Shown here piece after piece: positions 1 to 7,875 of a stretch of 64,000 nt of DNA (positions are counted from its first letter, which is position 1; each line of letters starts with the position of its first letter). Source of the DNA: JANQFV01 sp964468185 (GTDB taxonomy: Bacteria; Planctomycetota; Phycisphaerae; UBA1845; Fen-1342). The DNA lies in assembly GCA_964468185.1 (NCBI GenBank), contig CAYXTR010000012.1:62001-126000 (forward strand). Direction: 5' to 3'. The notes beneath the pieces are model-generated. The model made no database searches. It saw only the letters and a program-made list of their open reading frames with translations, and was not told the DNA's origin. Position numbers and translations under genes: made by a program.

Positions 1-439
1 CAATCTTCTCGTCAATCCAGACCATGATCTTGGGGCGGCCGATCTGGTCGAGGACGTTCTGAACTTCGCCCCAGGCCTGGGCGACGGCGTCGGGGCGCAC
101 CGTTGCCCGGATGGTGAGCTCCACGGTGCCGCCGGCGAGTTTCTTCTCCTCGAGGATGTCATAGTCGCTGACGACGCCCGCGGCCCGACTGTAGATCGTG
201 TCACGGATCAGCTCGAAGTCCTGCACCTTCGAGAACGAGGCGATCTGTTGCCCGGCGCCCTGTTCGAGTGCTTTGCGCAAGGCCTGCTTGAGGGCATCAT
301 CACGGTCGTAGCCTTCGGCAGTCACCGTGACGATTCGTGGCTGGCCTTCCGGCGGTTGCTGGTCCGGCGGCGCGGCGATGGCAAATGCGCAGGTGGTTAG
401 CAGTACGGTGCCGAATAGCGGGCGGGCGACGCATTTCAT
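1..439 (-). CDS. Secreted FlgT/CsgG-like envelope protein (partial)
   Basis: The reading frame starts at 439 and runs off the left edge of the window, leaving about 146 residues. It opens with a signal peptide (MKCVARPLFGTVLLTTCAFAIA). The mature start matches the N-terminal fold of FlgT and related CsgG-like proteins: 'VTVTAEGYDRDDALKQAL' followed by a helix and a strand-rich stretch around 'GGTVELTIRATV', then 'GRPKIMVWIDE'. The start codon overlaps the stop of the upstream gene as ATGA, so the two are probably translationally coupled. FlgT-like domains occur in periplasmic or outer-membrane assemblies. The exact role here is unknown because the C-terminus is missing. Confidence 0.7.
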   Translation of the reverse strand, partial: MKCVARPLFGTVLLTTCAFAIAAPPDQQPPEGQPRIVTVTAEGYDRDDALKQALRKALEQGAGQQIASFSKVQDFELIRDTIYSRAAGVVSDYDILEEKKLAGGTVELTIRATVRPDAVAQAWGEVQNVLDQIGRPKIMVWIDEKI

Positions 440-1752
440 GGTGATTCCTCCGTATCGAACAGGGCACCGCGCGGCGGTTCCACCGCTTGGAGCTTCATTT
501 CACGCCGGACGATCTCCCACAGGCGACGGAGTGGTAATGCCACGGGTAGCGACACCGTGCCCTCCTTGCTCAGCGTTGGCGTGCCGGCGGGCCGCGTGGC
601 GGAGAGCAGCAGGGCTACATCCGGTTTGAGGTTCTGATAGTAGCCGAGGAACTCGGCGATTGTCACATCACGCTGGATGACGAGGTCCATGACCTGCGCG
701 CGCACGGCGTTCACCCCGTCGAGTCGGGCCAGCTCGATGCGCACGTCGGCGGGCAGATTCTCTTCGTCATCCGGATCGTATTGGCCGGTGGCGCGCAAGG
801 TGCGGCCAGCCCACGACGGGGCGTTGTATTCGACCGGCGTGTATTTGGTTTGCAGGAGGGCATCGGGTGCCGGCGTGGCCAGTCCCGTACCGGAAAGCGT
901 GTCATCCGGCGCGTCGAGCACCATGCGGCGGAAGTCGGCGAGGGCGAAATCGCTGCCGCGGGCGTGTCGCTCGTGGGCGTCGGAGAGTATGCGCATCAGT
1001 TCGCGCACCGAGATCGTCGCCCGGGCGACGGCCGTGCGATCGGGTTCGCAATTCACGGTGGAGTCGATTGCGCGGCGCAGGCGATTGTCTACGAATTCCT
1101 CGACGCGGGCGTTGAAGGCGAGAAAATCCGCGACCCTGCGGTCCCTTCCTAAGGACAGGCGGTTGATGTCCCTTCGCAGTGTTGCCAGCGCGTCGCCCAG
1201 TGCCGCCCGACGCGCCGCCTCGACGCCCTGGCGTGTGACGTTTTCCCAGCCGGGCGGGTGATCGGCCCGCCATTGCAGGTCAGGTGATGCCGCCCCGGTG
1301 GCCCACAGCACAGGCCAGCGCTGCGCAGCCTGGCGCAGGCTCGCAGTGGAAACGCCGAGTTCGGCCGTGGAGTGTCCTTGTTCAGAGATGATGTTGGTCA
1401 GTTGTCGGAGGAGACCGTCCGGATCGAGTTGCACATCGGCTTCGCAGACCGCGTCTGAGTAGAGGCGGGTACGTCCAGGCTGGATGTGTTGACGGATCCA
1501 GAGTCGGAGTGCCCGGTCCAGGTCGACGTCGCGTGCCATGCAGTCGCCGACGGTCGCGTTGGCACTGATGGGAAGCCTGCGCACCTGCTGAACCAACTCG
1601 GCATGGGCTACAGCCCGCGCCAGGCGTTGGAGCGTTCGCATGGTTTCCAGCGGCACGGCGTCGCCCGACGGCTGCGCAGCCACCGGCAGGCTGAGCACCC
1701 ATAGCAGAGCGCCCAGCTTGGTGCAGACGAAAAGGTGACGTGGTCGCGGCAT
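436..1752 (-). CDS. Exported protein with three weak LPP20-like modules
   Basis: This 438-residue protein starts MPRPRHLFVCTKLG and has a signal peptide cleaved near 'LPVAAQ'. I do not recognise a named family from full-length similarity. Three stretches (about residues 38-120, 180-255 and 335-425) share the pattern seen in the LPP20-type protein encoded at 2002-3300: a helix rich in Ala/Arg, then '[LI]xIxxxxxVxDFxxx', a helix, and a strand ending in 'ATISV' or 'GTVSLPVAL' followed by a helix with 'LMRIL' or 'LWEIV'. It lies between a small lipoprotein gene and the FlgT-like gene, with an ATGA overlap downstream. An envelope-associated role is inferred from the context. Confidence 0.7.
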   Translation of the reverse strand: MPRPRHLFVCTKLGALLWVLSLPVAAQPSGDAVPLETMRTLQRLARAVAHAELVQQVRRLPISANATVGDCMARDVDLDRALRLWIRQHIQPGRTRLYSDAVCEADVQLDPDGLLRQLTNIISEQGHSTAELGVSTASLRQAAQRWPVLWATGAASPDLQWRADHPPGWENVTRQGVEAARRAALGDALATLRRDINRLSLGRDRRVADFLAFNARVEEFVDNRLRRAIDSTVNCEPDRTAVARATISVRELMRILSDAHERHARGSDFALADFRRMVLDAPDDTLSGTGLATPAPDALLQTKYTPVEYNAPSWAGRTLRATGQYDPDDEENLPADVRIELARLDGVNAVRAQVMDLVIQRDVTIAEFLGYYQNLKPDVALLLSATRPAGTPTLSKEGTVSLPVALPLRRLWEIVRREMKLQAVEPPRGALFDTEESP

Positions 1753-1772
1753 CGGGCCGTCTTCAGCCGCAA

Positions 1773-1946
1773 CTACTCGACGATCATCTCGCCGGGACCC
1801 ACGTCGCGGACTTCGCCCTCGTGTTCCTCGTGGGTGACCTGTACTTCCTTCTTCTCGTTCTCGGCACAGCCGGTGAGTGGTGCCAGTGCCACTGGCGCCA
1901 GCATGATCAACAGTGTCAGAGCCCAGTGCTTCAGTGCTTTACGCAT
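1773..1946 (-). CDS. Small acidic lipoprotein (57 aa)
   Basis: The longer open frame extends upstream into the neighbouring gene, but the start at 1946 is favoured by a GTGAGGA ribosome-binding sequence about 9 bases upstream and by an immediate signal peptide, MRKALKHWALTLLIMLAPVA. A lipobox-like 'LTGC' gives Cys27. The mature part is only about 31 residues and highly charged (ENEKKEVQVTHEEHEGEV). No family is recognised. It sits 55 bp after the LPP20-repeat gene and 20 bp before the next gene, so it is probably part of the same transcript and may tether or regulate the neighbouring envelope proteins. Confidence 0.65.
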   Translation of the reverse strand: MRKALKHWALTLLIMLAPVALAPLTGCAENEKKEVQVTHEEHEGEVRDVGPGEMIVE

Positions 1947-2001
1947 TGCGATGTCCTCACGTTGGTGCGTCGTTTTGAGTCTACAAGACCCCTGTTGGAA
2001 G

Positions 2002-3300
2002 CTATCGATGTCGCTGCCGGCGGAGCTCTTCGCCGACGACTTCCCAGACGGCCATGCCGGGTAGTTCGACGGTGACGATTGCGGAGTCGTCGGTGAAGCG
2101 GGTTTCCCGGACGGTGGCACCGACAACGACGGCCTGCACCTGCGTTGAGACGTGGTCGTATTGCGTCGTGAAATCGCGGACCTCAGTCTGACCGGAGATG
2201 CGCAGGCCGGCGATCTGCTCGGCAAGGTTGCGCTTGGCGATGACTTCGGCGGCGCGGGCGGCTTTGAGGCGCCCCTGGGCGGTATTCATATTGGGGTCGG
2301 TCGCTTCGCCCGTCGCGCGCACGGGGCCCATCGTCCAGCCCGGCATCTCGACCGGTGCCTGAGCGATGTACTTCTTCATGTACTTTTCGGGGGGCACGCC
2401 CATGCCGGTTGCCTCGAAGTCCTTCTTGACAACGCGCTTGACGATGTCTTCGACGGTGTGGCCGCGGATGTCGTCACCTTCGTAGTGTCGGGCATGCAGA
2501 CGCTTGATGGTTGTGATGACCTGCTCGGTCGGCACGCGGACGGTGACCTCGGCAATCAGCTCGTCATGGTGCAGGTAGCGCTTGACCGGCTGACTGCCGA
2601 CGAGAAAAGCGTTGAGCTCAGTCGTGATGGTGTCGCTCTCAGCCACGAAGTCGCGGACGATGGTGTTCGACGTCAGACGCAACCCCTTGATCCGCTCGGC
2701 GAGCTGGCGCTTGGCATCAATCTCGGCGGCACGAATTGCCATCATGCGCGCCTGAGGACCGATCTCGCGCCAGATGGGCGGTACGTGTGGTGGGCCGGAA
2801 TCCGCGCCCGGGGGCGGTGGCGGGAGCATCTCCTCAGCGCCGTAGGGCAAATCAGGCGGCAGCTCCACGCGCGGAGCGCCCATGCCGATGACCTCAATCA
2901 CGGATTTCTCGATGCGGCGCTCGATGGTCTCAATGTCCTCGACCGTGACCGAATCGCCGCGGTAGTGGCGGTTGTGGGCGGTGCGGAGCGTCTCAATGAC
3001 CTTGGCGACGGTCACTTCGGCCGGCAGTTCGCACGAGCCGTCGTCCCAGAACGTTGGCGTCCCGAAACGGACGCCCTTGACCATCGTGTCGACCTCCGTG
3101 CGGATTTCGTCGGATTCGGCGACAAAGTCTCGTACGTAGGTTGTCGAGTTGATTTGCAGGCCGTAGACGGCCTCGGCGAGTTTGCGGTAAGCGTCGGCCT
3201 GGGCAGCCCGCCGGGCGAGCAGCTTGGCTTGTTCGGCAGATTGGGCGGTGCAAATGGCGGTGGCGGCCAGCAGTATCAGCGTTACGAGAGGTTTGCGCAT
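2002..3300 (-). CDS. Secreted protein with three tandem LPP20-like domains
   Basis: This 432-residue protein has a signal peptide (MRKPLVTLILLAATAICTAQ). The mature chain contains three copies of one module, at about residues 28-100, 185-265 and 350-425. Each copy runs 'AAxxxAxRxLAExxxGLxI' then 'TxVRDFxxxxDxxxTxxxxxVxG' and ends with a strand such as 'AEVTV' or 'AIVTVELP' and a helix. This is the LPP20 lipoprotein-type fold (Pfam PF02169), although no lipobox cysteine is present. The first linker is proline-rich (LPPPPPGADSGPP). It is the first gene of the four-gene minus-strand cluster. LPP20-family proteins are surface-associated, but their biochemical role is poorly known. Confidence 0.75.
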   Translation of the reverse strand: MRKPLVTLILLAATAICTAQSAEQAKLLARRAAQADAYRKLAEAVYGLQINSTTYVRDFVAESDEIRTEVDTMVKGVRFGTPTFWDDGSCELPAEVTVAKVIETLRTAHNRHYRGDSVTVEDIETIERRIEKSVIEVIGMGAPRVELPPDLPYGAEEMLPPPPPGADSGPPHVPPIWREIGPQARMMAIRAAEIDAKRQLAERIKGLRLTSNTIVRDFVAESDTITTELNAFLVGSQPVKRYLHHDELIAEVTVRVPTEQVITTIKRLHARHYEGDDIRGHTVEDIVKRVVKKDFEATGMGVPPEKYMKKYIAQAPVEMPGWTMGPVRATGEATDPNMNTAQGRLKAARAAEVIAKRNLAEQIAGLRISGQTEVRDFTTQYDHVSTQVQAVVVGATVRETRFTDDSAIVTVELPGMAVWEVVGEELRRQRHR

Positions 3301-3556
3301 TGAAGCACCTCATCACGATTGTTATGGACGGGTACGACGCCCCACGCGTCGGACCACGTAGCCTTGTGGACAGTCGCCGCGGCTCGAGGTTGGTCTCCCG
3401 CGACCTGAGTAGCAGGATAATCGATGTGCGGACGTTCGGCACGGGGACGGGCTGTGCGCGCAAGTTCCGGTTCTGCACCCGGGCGGCTATAGTGCGTGTC
3501 CCTGTCGGCGCTGGGCGATGACGCGTGCCTGGCCCGGGTGACAGGCGGGAGTGTGC

Positions 3557-4294
3557 ATGCGCGTAGCCAGCGAGCAATCAGGTCGTGCCGGGCCGCTTGC
3601 CAAGATCGAACGATTTGGCGCCGAGCGGCCAGATGTGGCACTGATGGCGCCCCTGATGGTGTATGTGGCGCTGCTGGGCGTGGTGCCGCTCGTACCGGCG
3701 ACTTGGCAGCCGGTCGTGATTGCGTTTCGTGGCGTGGCGTCGCTGGCGACAGTATGGCTGTTTCGGCGGCAGATGCCGCCGTGGGGTAAGCCGTACTGGG
3801 GCATCGCCGTGGTCGGCGGCGTGCTGGTGGGTTGGGGTTGGGTCTACGGGCAGCATTTGTTTGAGCAGATTGGCCTGGGGGGACCATTGCCCATTATGCC
3901 GGGTTCAAGCGAGCCGTACGATCCGCGCGATCATCTGGGTGCGGACGATCTGTTTGCAACGACATGGCTCATGCGGATGCTGGTCGCGGTGATCGCGGTA
4001 CCGGTAGTGGAGGAGATCTTCTGGCGCGCGTTTTTGCTGCGAGCCCTCATTGACTGGTCGAACTTCGAGAAGATCCCGTTGGGAACGTTCACGTGGTTCT
4101 CGTTTCTGGGGACGTCGCTCATCTCGACCTTACAGCACCCGCACAACTGGGGAGTCAGTATTCTCTGCTGGATGGTGTTCAACGGGGTCTTTTATTGGAC
4201 TCGCAGCGTATTCTGTCTGATCCTGCTGCACGGGATGACCAACCTGGTGCTATACGTCATCGTGCTGCGCGTGGATGACTGGTCGTTCTGGTGA
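3557..4294 (+). CDS. CAAX-protease-like (CPBP) protein of the exosortase-associated type
   Basis: This polytopic membrane protein has about 245 residues and at least six hydrophobic segments. It carries the CPBP/ABI motifs: 'EEIFWRAFLLR' (EExxxR), a His in 'STLQHPHNWG', and 'LLHGMTNLV' (HxxxN). The stretch 'FEKIPLGTFTWFSFLGTS' and the C-terminal '...DDWSFW' match the subgroup described as CAAX prenyl protease-related protein (TIGR03008), which occurs in genomes with PEP-CTERM/exosortase sorting. That fits the PEP-CTERM protein at 23753-24538. The ATG at 3557 is preferred over a GTG at 3551 because GGGAG lies 5 bases upstream of it. The last bases overlap a possible GTG start of the next gene. 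Confidence 0.82.
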   Translation: MRVASEQSGRAGPLAKIERFGAERPDVALMAPLMVYVALLGVVPLVPATWQPVVIAFRGVASLATVWLFRRQMPPWGKPYWGIAVVGGVLVGWGWVYGQHLFEQIGLGGPLPIMPGSSEPYDPRDHLGADDLFATTWLMRMLVAVIAVPVVEEIFWRAFLLRALIDWSNFEKIPLGTFTWFSFLGTSLISTLQHPHNWGVSILCWMVFNGVFYWTRSVFCLILLHGMTNLVLYVIVLRVDDWSFW

Positions 4295-4305
4295 TTCTGT
4301 GGGTC

Positions 4306-5472
4306 ATGATGCGTAAGTCGTTTTTCGCATTCGTTTTATCTGCCGGTGCTCTCGCGGGACCGGTCGGTGTGGTCGCTCCGCCACCGACTACAGCTCCATC
4401 CGCGTTGTCCGGCGCTGCTGACGAGAATGCCGATTCGCCTGCGGCTCAGCTTTGGCGTCGCATCGCGAAGCTCGGCCAGGCCGTGCCGAGCACCCAGCCG
4501 TACGAGACGTGGTTTGCTGCGAATCGTCGGAGATTGCGGGTGTTGCTGCGTGAGGCGGAGTTGTATCTCACGCTCTATCCGGGGGGCGCGCGACGGGACG
4601 AGGTGATTCGACTGGAATTGAGCGGGCTGTACGAACTGGCCGCGTTACGTGGCGAGGCGCCCACGGCACTGCGCAAGCGGGTTGCCGAGTTGCTCGCCAA
4701 TCCGCCGAGTGACACCGTGCTGCACGAGGCGGCGTACTGGAAGCTCGTATGCGAGCGTTCCGGGTGTGTTGTGCCGACCGGGACTCAGCCGGCGGTTGGC
4801 GGGCGGCGCGACATGGCCGCCTGGCAGGCAGCCTGCGAAGCGTATATCAAGGCGTATCCGACCAGCAGGTATGTGCCCCGGCTGGTCACGCTTTGTTTCG
4901 AGGATGCCATCGCCCGGGGGGATTGGCAGAAGATGCAGGCGGCGCTGGAGCACATGCGGACGTACTTCCCGGATCATCCCGCGACAGAGCGGCTGGCGGC
5001 CAAATGGCGCCGCGTATCGGCGTTGGGCGAGCCGGTGCAGATACAGTTGGAGCTTGTGAATGGTGAGGTGTTTGATTCGAAGTCGGTGCGGGGGCGGCCG
5101 CTGCTGGTCGTGGTGTGGGCGGCGTACGACGACTCGTCCCGGAGGTGCTTGCGGGCGATAGCGGCTTATCGGAAGGTGCATGAGGAGCTGGCAGTGGTGG
5201 GCGTCGCGCTGGACGGCGAGCCGAAGCACGCTTTGCGGGCGGCTGATGAACTCGGGATCGACTGGCCGCTGGCGTGTGATCGGTTGGGATGGGGTGGGCG
5301 GTTCGTCCGAACGTGGGCTATCGAGCGCCTACCGACGGTGTTGGCCGTTGACAAGGAAGGTCGGCTGGCCGGGATCGCGTCCGAGCACAGTTGGAAGGAG
5401 CGTGTGCGACGCCTGCTGGAGCGCGGTGCCGAGGTGCCGCGCGGCGATTCGGAGCGTGCGACCGGGCCGTAG
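4306..5472 (+). CDS. Exported TlpA/thioredoxin-fold protein lacking the CxxC motif
   Basis: From ATG 4306 the protein has a signal peptide (MMRKSFFAFVLSAGALAG) and about 388 residues. An alternative GTG at 4291 would overlap the preceding stop as GTGA. The central part is helical and probably TPR-like. The C-terminal 130 residues resemble the TlpA/AhpC thioredoxin fold: 'VRGRPLLVVVWAAYDDSSRRC', then 'VVGVALDGE', 'WPLACDRLGW' and 'RLPTVLAVDKEGRL' with the cis-Pro. The usual WCxxC is replaced by AAYDDSSRRC, so a redox-active disulfide is absent. Such proteins are common in Planctomycetes. The function is unknown, and a binding or non-catalytic periplasmic role is inferred. Confidence 0.75.
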   Translation: MMRKSFFAFVLSAGALAGPVGVVAPPPTTAPSALSGAADENADSPAAQLWRRIAKLGQAVPSTQPYETWFAANRRRLRVLLREAELYLTLYPGGARRDEVIRLELSGLYELAALRGEAPTALRKRVAELLANPPSDTVLHEAAYWKLVCERSGCVVPTGTQPAVGGRRDMAAWQAACEAYIKAYPTSRYVPRLVTLCFEDAIARGDWQKMQAALEHMRTYFPDHPATERLAAKWRRVSALGEPVQIQLELVNGEVFDSKSVRGRPLLVVVWAAYDDSSRRCLRAIAAYRKVHEELAVVGVALDGEPKHALRAADELGIDWPLACDRLGWGGRFVRTWAIERLPTVLAVDKEGRLAGIASEHSWKERVRRLLERGAEVPRGDSERATGP

Positions 5473-5610
5473 CACGTCGGGCGGGGCAAGATTGACACCG
5501 TCAGCGGTCGCGGTTACACAGCGCGTTTGGATTCCGCCGTCCTGACGGCCCCAATTGCGGCGAGTTTGGCGATTGTGGGTGCGCGGGTACTCAGCGATCG
5601 GAGGAAAGCT

Positions 5611-7605
5611 GTGAGACCACTTCCGTTCGTCATCGGGCTTGGCCTGACGATCCTCATTCTTGCTGCGGCGCTCTTCAGCCCGGTGTTCCGGTCGAGTCAG
5701 CGCAAGCAGACCACGCAGGCGCAGGAGCAGGCGGTGCTGGCGTTGCGGCAGTTGGGACGGGTCAGTCCGACACTGATGCACCTCGAAGCACTGGCCGACA
5801 CGGAGCAGCTCGGCGACAAGCAGGATGCGCTGGGAACCGCCGCGGATGGTGCCCGTGAACGGCTGGAGGAGCTCAATCGCGAGTTCAGTCAGGCGCTGCG
5901 ACGGGCGCAGCAGCAGGCCGAAGAGGCCGGGTTGCCGACGCCGGAAGAACGGCCGCCGGCGGCCTCTGGTGCCGGTGTGCGGCAGGCGCTCTCGGGGTTC
6001 AACGCTTCTGTACAGGAGAACCGTCAACTGCTGAGCGCGGCCAAGCGCGTTGCCCAGGAGGCGGTGCGGACGCAGGGTACCGCGCTGGGGGTGGCGCATG
6101 TCGAGGGCATGGCCCATTACTTGGAAGCCGCCGACCTGCTGCTGCGTGCCAAGCAGGAGCGTATCGAGCAGCGGGAGGCCCAGCGTAAGCTGCTGCGCAG
6201 TGCCGCCCAGTGGAAAGAGGACCAGGGTGAGTATGACCATTATCGCAGCCTGGATGTAGCGCCGATTCTGGAGCAGTTGGAGCAGGATCTGGTGGAACTG
6301 CGGGAACGCCGGAACGCGGCCGAACAACGCGTGACGGAGTTGGAGCAACTGGTTGAGCAGCGACAGCTCGAATTGACCGGTGATGGTTCGACGGCCGGCG
6401 TTGAGCAGCGCATGCAGGATGTTCGTCAGGAGCTGCTGCGGCTGGAACGCCGCGGCTTTGCGGCGGGCGCAGAGGCGGGCACGGCGGAGCAGCCTGGCTT
6501 TGGCACCTATCGCGAGCAGTACCTGCAGCTTTCCCAGCAACTGCAGGAGTTGCAGGCGCGCGAACAACTCCTGCGCAACGGCGGTCTGCGCGACGCGCAG
6601 TTCGTGGGGGAGGACGCCTTGACGGCTGAACTGGAGGGTGGCGAGCGCGTCGTGGGGCTCGAGGAGTATGAGCGCAAGCTGGCGTTGGCGCGTGATGTGG
6701 CGGAGCGTTTGCGAAGTGCGAATGTCTCGCTGGAGGAACACATCGCGTTCCTGGAAGAAATGAGCGCAAGTGCCGGAGAGTCGGTAACCCGGTTCCAGCA
6801 ACGTATGGAGGAGATGGAGGGGACCCAGCGGGCGTTGATCGAGGAGGAGATTCCCGCACATGCTGCGGCGGCGTACGAACTCGAGGCCAAGGCGCTCCAG
6901 GCCGCGGGTCGGGCGGTGAGTTCCTTTTCGCGTGCCCAGAGCGCGGCACAGAACTGGATGAACGAGGTGCAACGCGTGCGGCGCGAGCAGGATCCGCAGC
7001 AGAAGAACGAGCGTCTGCGACTGATCGTCGGTGACGACTATTTCCAGAACGTGTCGCGCAGTGCGGAGGCTGCGGCGCGGTTGCTGGCCGGCCGGGCGTA
7101 TGCCCAGCAGATCGAGGCGAACACCTTGCTGTTGTCGGACATGCAGACCTTCCGTGGGTTGAACCCGAGTCCGCAGGTGCAGTTTGATGAGCGTGTCTTT
7201 CAGGGGCATATCGATACCGCGCGGCCGGAAGGCCGCGACACGGTGCAGGATGCGATCCGCACGTATGAGCAGATTGCGGGCAGCCTGCGGGGTCAGCCGA
7301 CGGAATGGGTACCGCTGGCGGGCAAGGCGGCGGCGCACTATCTGTTGTCGCGAATCGACCCGGCGATTGCGACCGAGCAGCGTAATCTTGCGCTGGACGC
7401 GATGCAGCAGGCTGTGGAGGGACGCGAGAACTTCCCATATGTCGAGCCGTACCTGCCGTTCCGCAATTACCTGAGCGGGGCAGGTCCGAGTGCCCCGGCT
7501 GCGGAGGCGCCCGCGGAAGAAGGATTTTTCCTCGAGGAGGAACCGTCTGACGAAGGGGACGCCGAACCAACCGACGAGGGCGGCGGTGACTTCTTCCTCG
7601 ACTAA
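5611..7605 (+). CDS. Membrane-anchored coiled-coil protein
   Basis: The GTG at 5611 is chosen because GGAGGAAA lies 5 bases upstream and the frame upstream codes nothing recognisable. The 664-residue product begins with a single transmembrane helix (PFVIGLGLTILILAAALF) and continues as an almost uninterrupted Glu/Gln/Arg/Ala-rich coiled coil to about residue 470, followed by a helical, possibly TPR-like part (residues 500-610, 'ARPEGRDTVQDAIRTYEQIAG'). The end is very acidic (FFLEEEPSDEGDAEPTDEG). No catalytic motif is visible. It could be an envelope scaffold or spacer protein. The last recognisable feature before the subtilase gene is a short hairpin near 7652-7680. Confidence 0.75.
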   Translation: MRPLPFVIGLGLTILILAAALFSPVFRSSQRKQTTQAQEQAVLALRQLGRVSPTLMHLEALADTEQLGDKQDALGTAADGARERLEELNREFSQALRRAQQQAEEAGLPTPEERPPAASGAGVRQALSGFNASVQENRQLLSAAKRVAQEAVRTQGTALGVAHVEGMAHYLEAADLLLRAKQERIEQREAQRKLLRSAAQWKEDQGEYDHYRSLDVAPILEQLEQDLVELRERRNAAEQRVTELEQLVEQRQLELTGDGSTAGVEQRMQDVRQELLRLERRGFAAGAEAGTAEQPGFGTYREQYLQLSQQLQELQAREQLLRNGGLRDAQFVGEDALTAELEGGERVVGLEEYERKLALARDVAERLRSANVSLEEHIAFLEEMSASAGESVTRFQQRMEEMEGTQRALIEEEIPAHAAAAYELEAKALQAAGRAVSSFSRAQSAAQNWMNEVQRVRREQDPQQKNERLRLIVGDDYFQNVSRSAEAAARLLAGRAYAQQIEANTLLLSDMQTFRGLNPSPQVQFDERVFQGHIDTARPEGRDTVQDAIRTYEQIAGSLRGQPTEWVPLAGKAAAHYLLSRIDPAIATEQRNLALDAMQQAVEGRENFPYVEPYLPFRNYLSGAGPSAPAAEAPAEEGFFLEEEPSDEGDAEPTDEGGGDFFLD

Positions 7606-7651
7606 ACGGCTGCGCCTCGCGCCGGCTCATTGAAACAGGGTGAACCCATCT

Positions 7652-7680
7652 GCCCCGTGTCGCTGCGTGCGGCACGGGGC
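7652..7680 (+). terminator. Possible intrinsic terminator hairpin
   Basis: The inverted repeat GCCCCGTG / CACGGGGC is extended inward by a U-G wobble and one more C-G pair. It lies 46 bases after the coiled-coil gene stop. No T-run follows, so termination is possible but not assured. Confidence 0.35.
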
Positions 7681-7875
7681 GTTCAATTGCCTGGGCGACC
7701 GCCTGTGTGTTGCCGTGCAGCCACCTGCCGCGTTTCAAAGCCGTAGCGCACCGCGGCGGTCCAGCTTTCACTCGGGCAGCCTGATTGGGTATGATGGTGG
7801 CTGGGGGAGTGGCCGGCCGCGTGGATCGGGCGCTGGGTAACTGGGAGTTTTCGATAGCGAAGGGAGCGAATGATC

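Noticed and set aside
5329..7338. A 669-residue minus-strand frame
   Set aside because: It lies opposite the coiled-coil gene, has Arg/Leu/His-rich composition and no family. The plus frame has a ribosome-binding site, a membrane helix and coiled-coil pattern.
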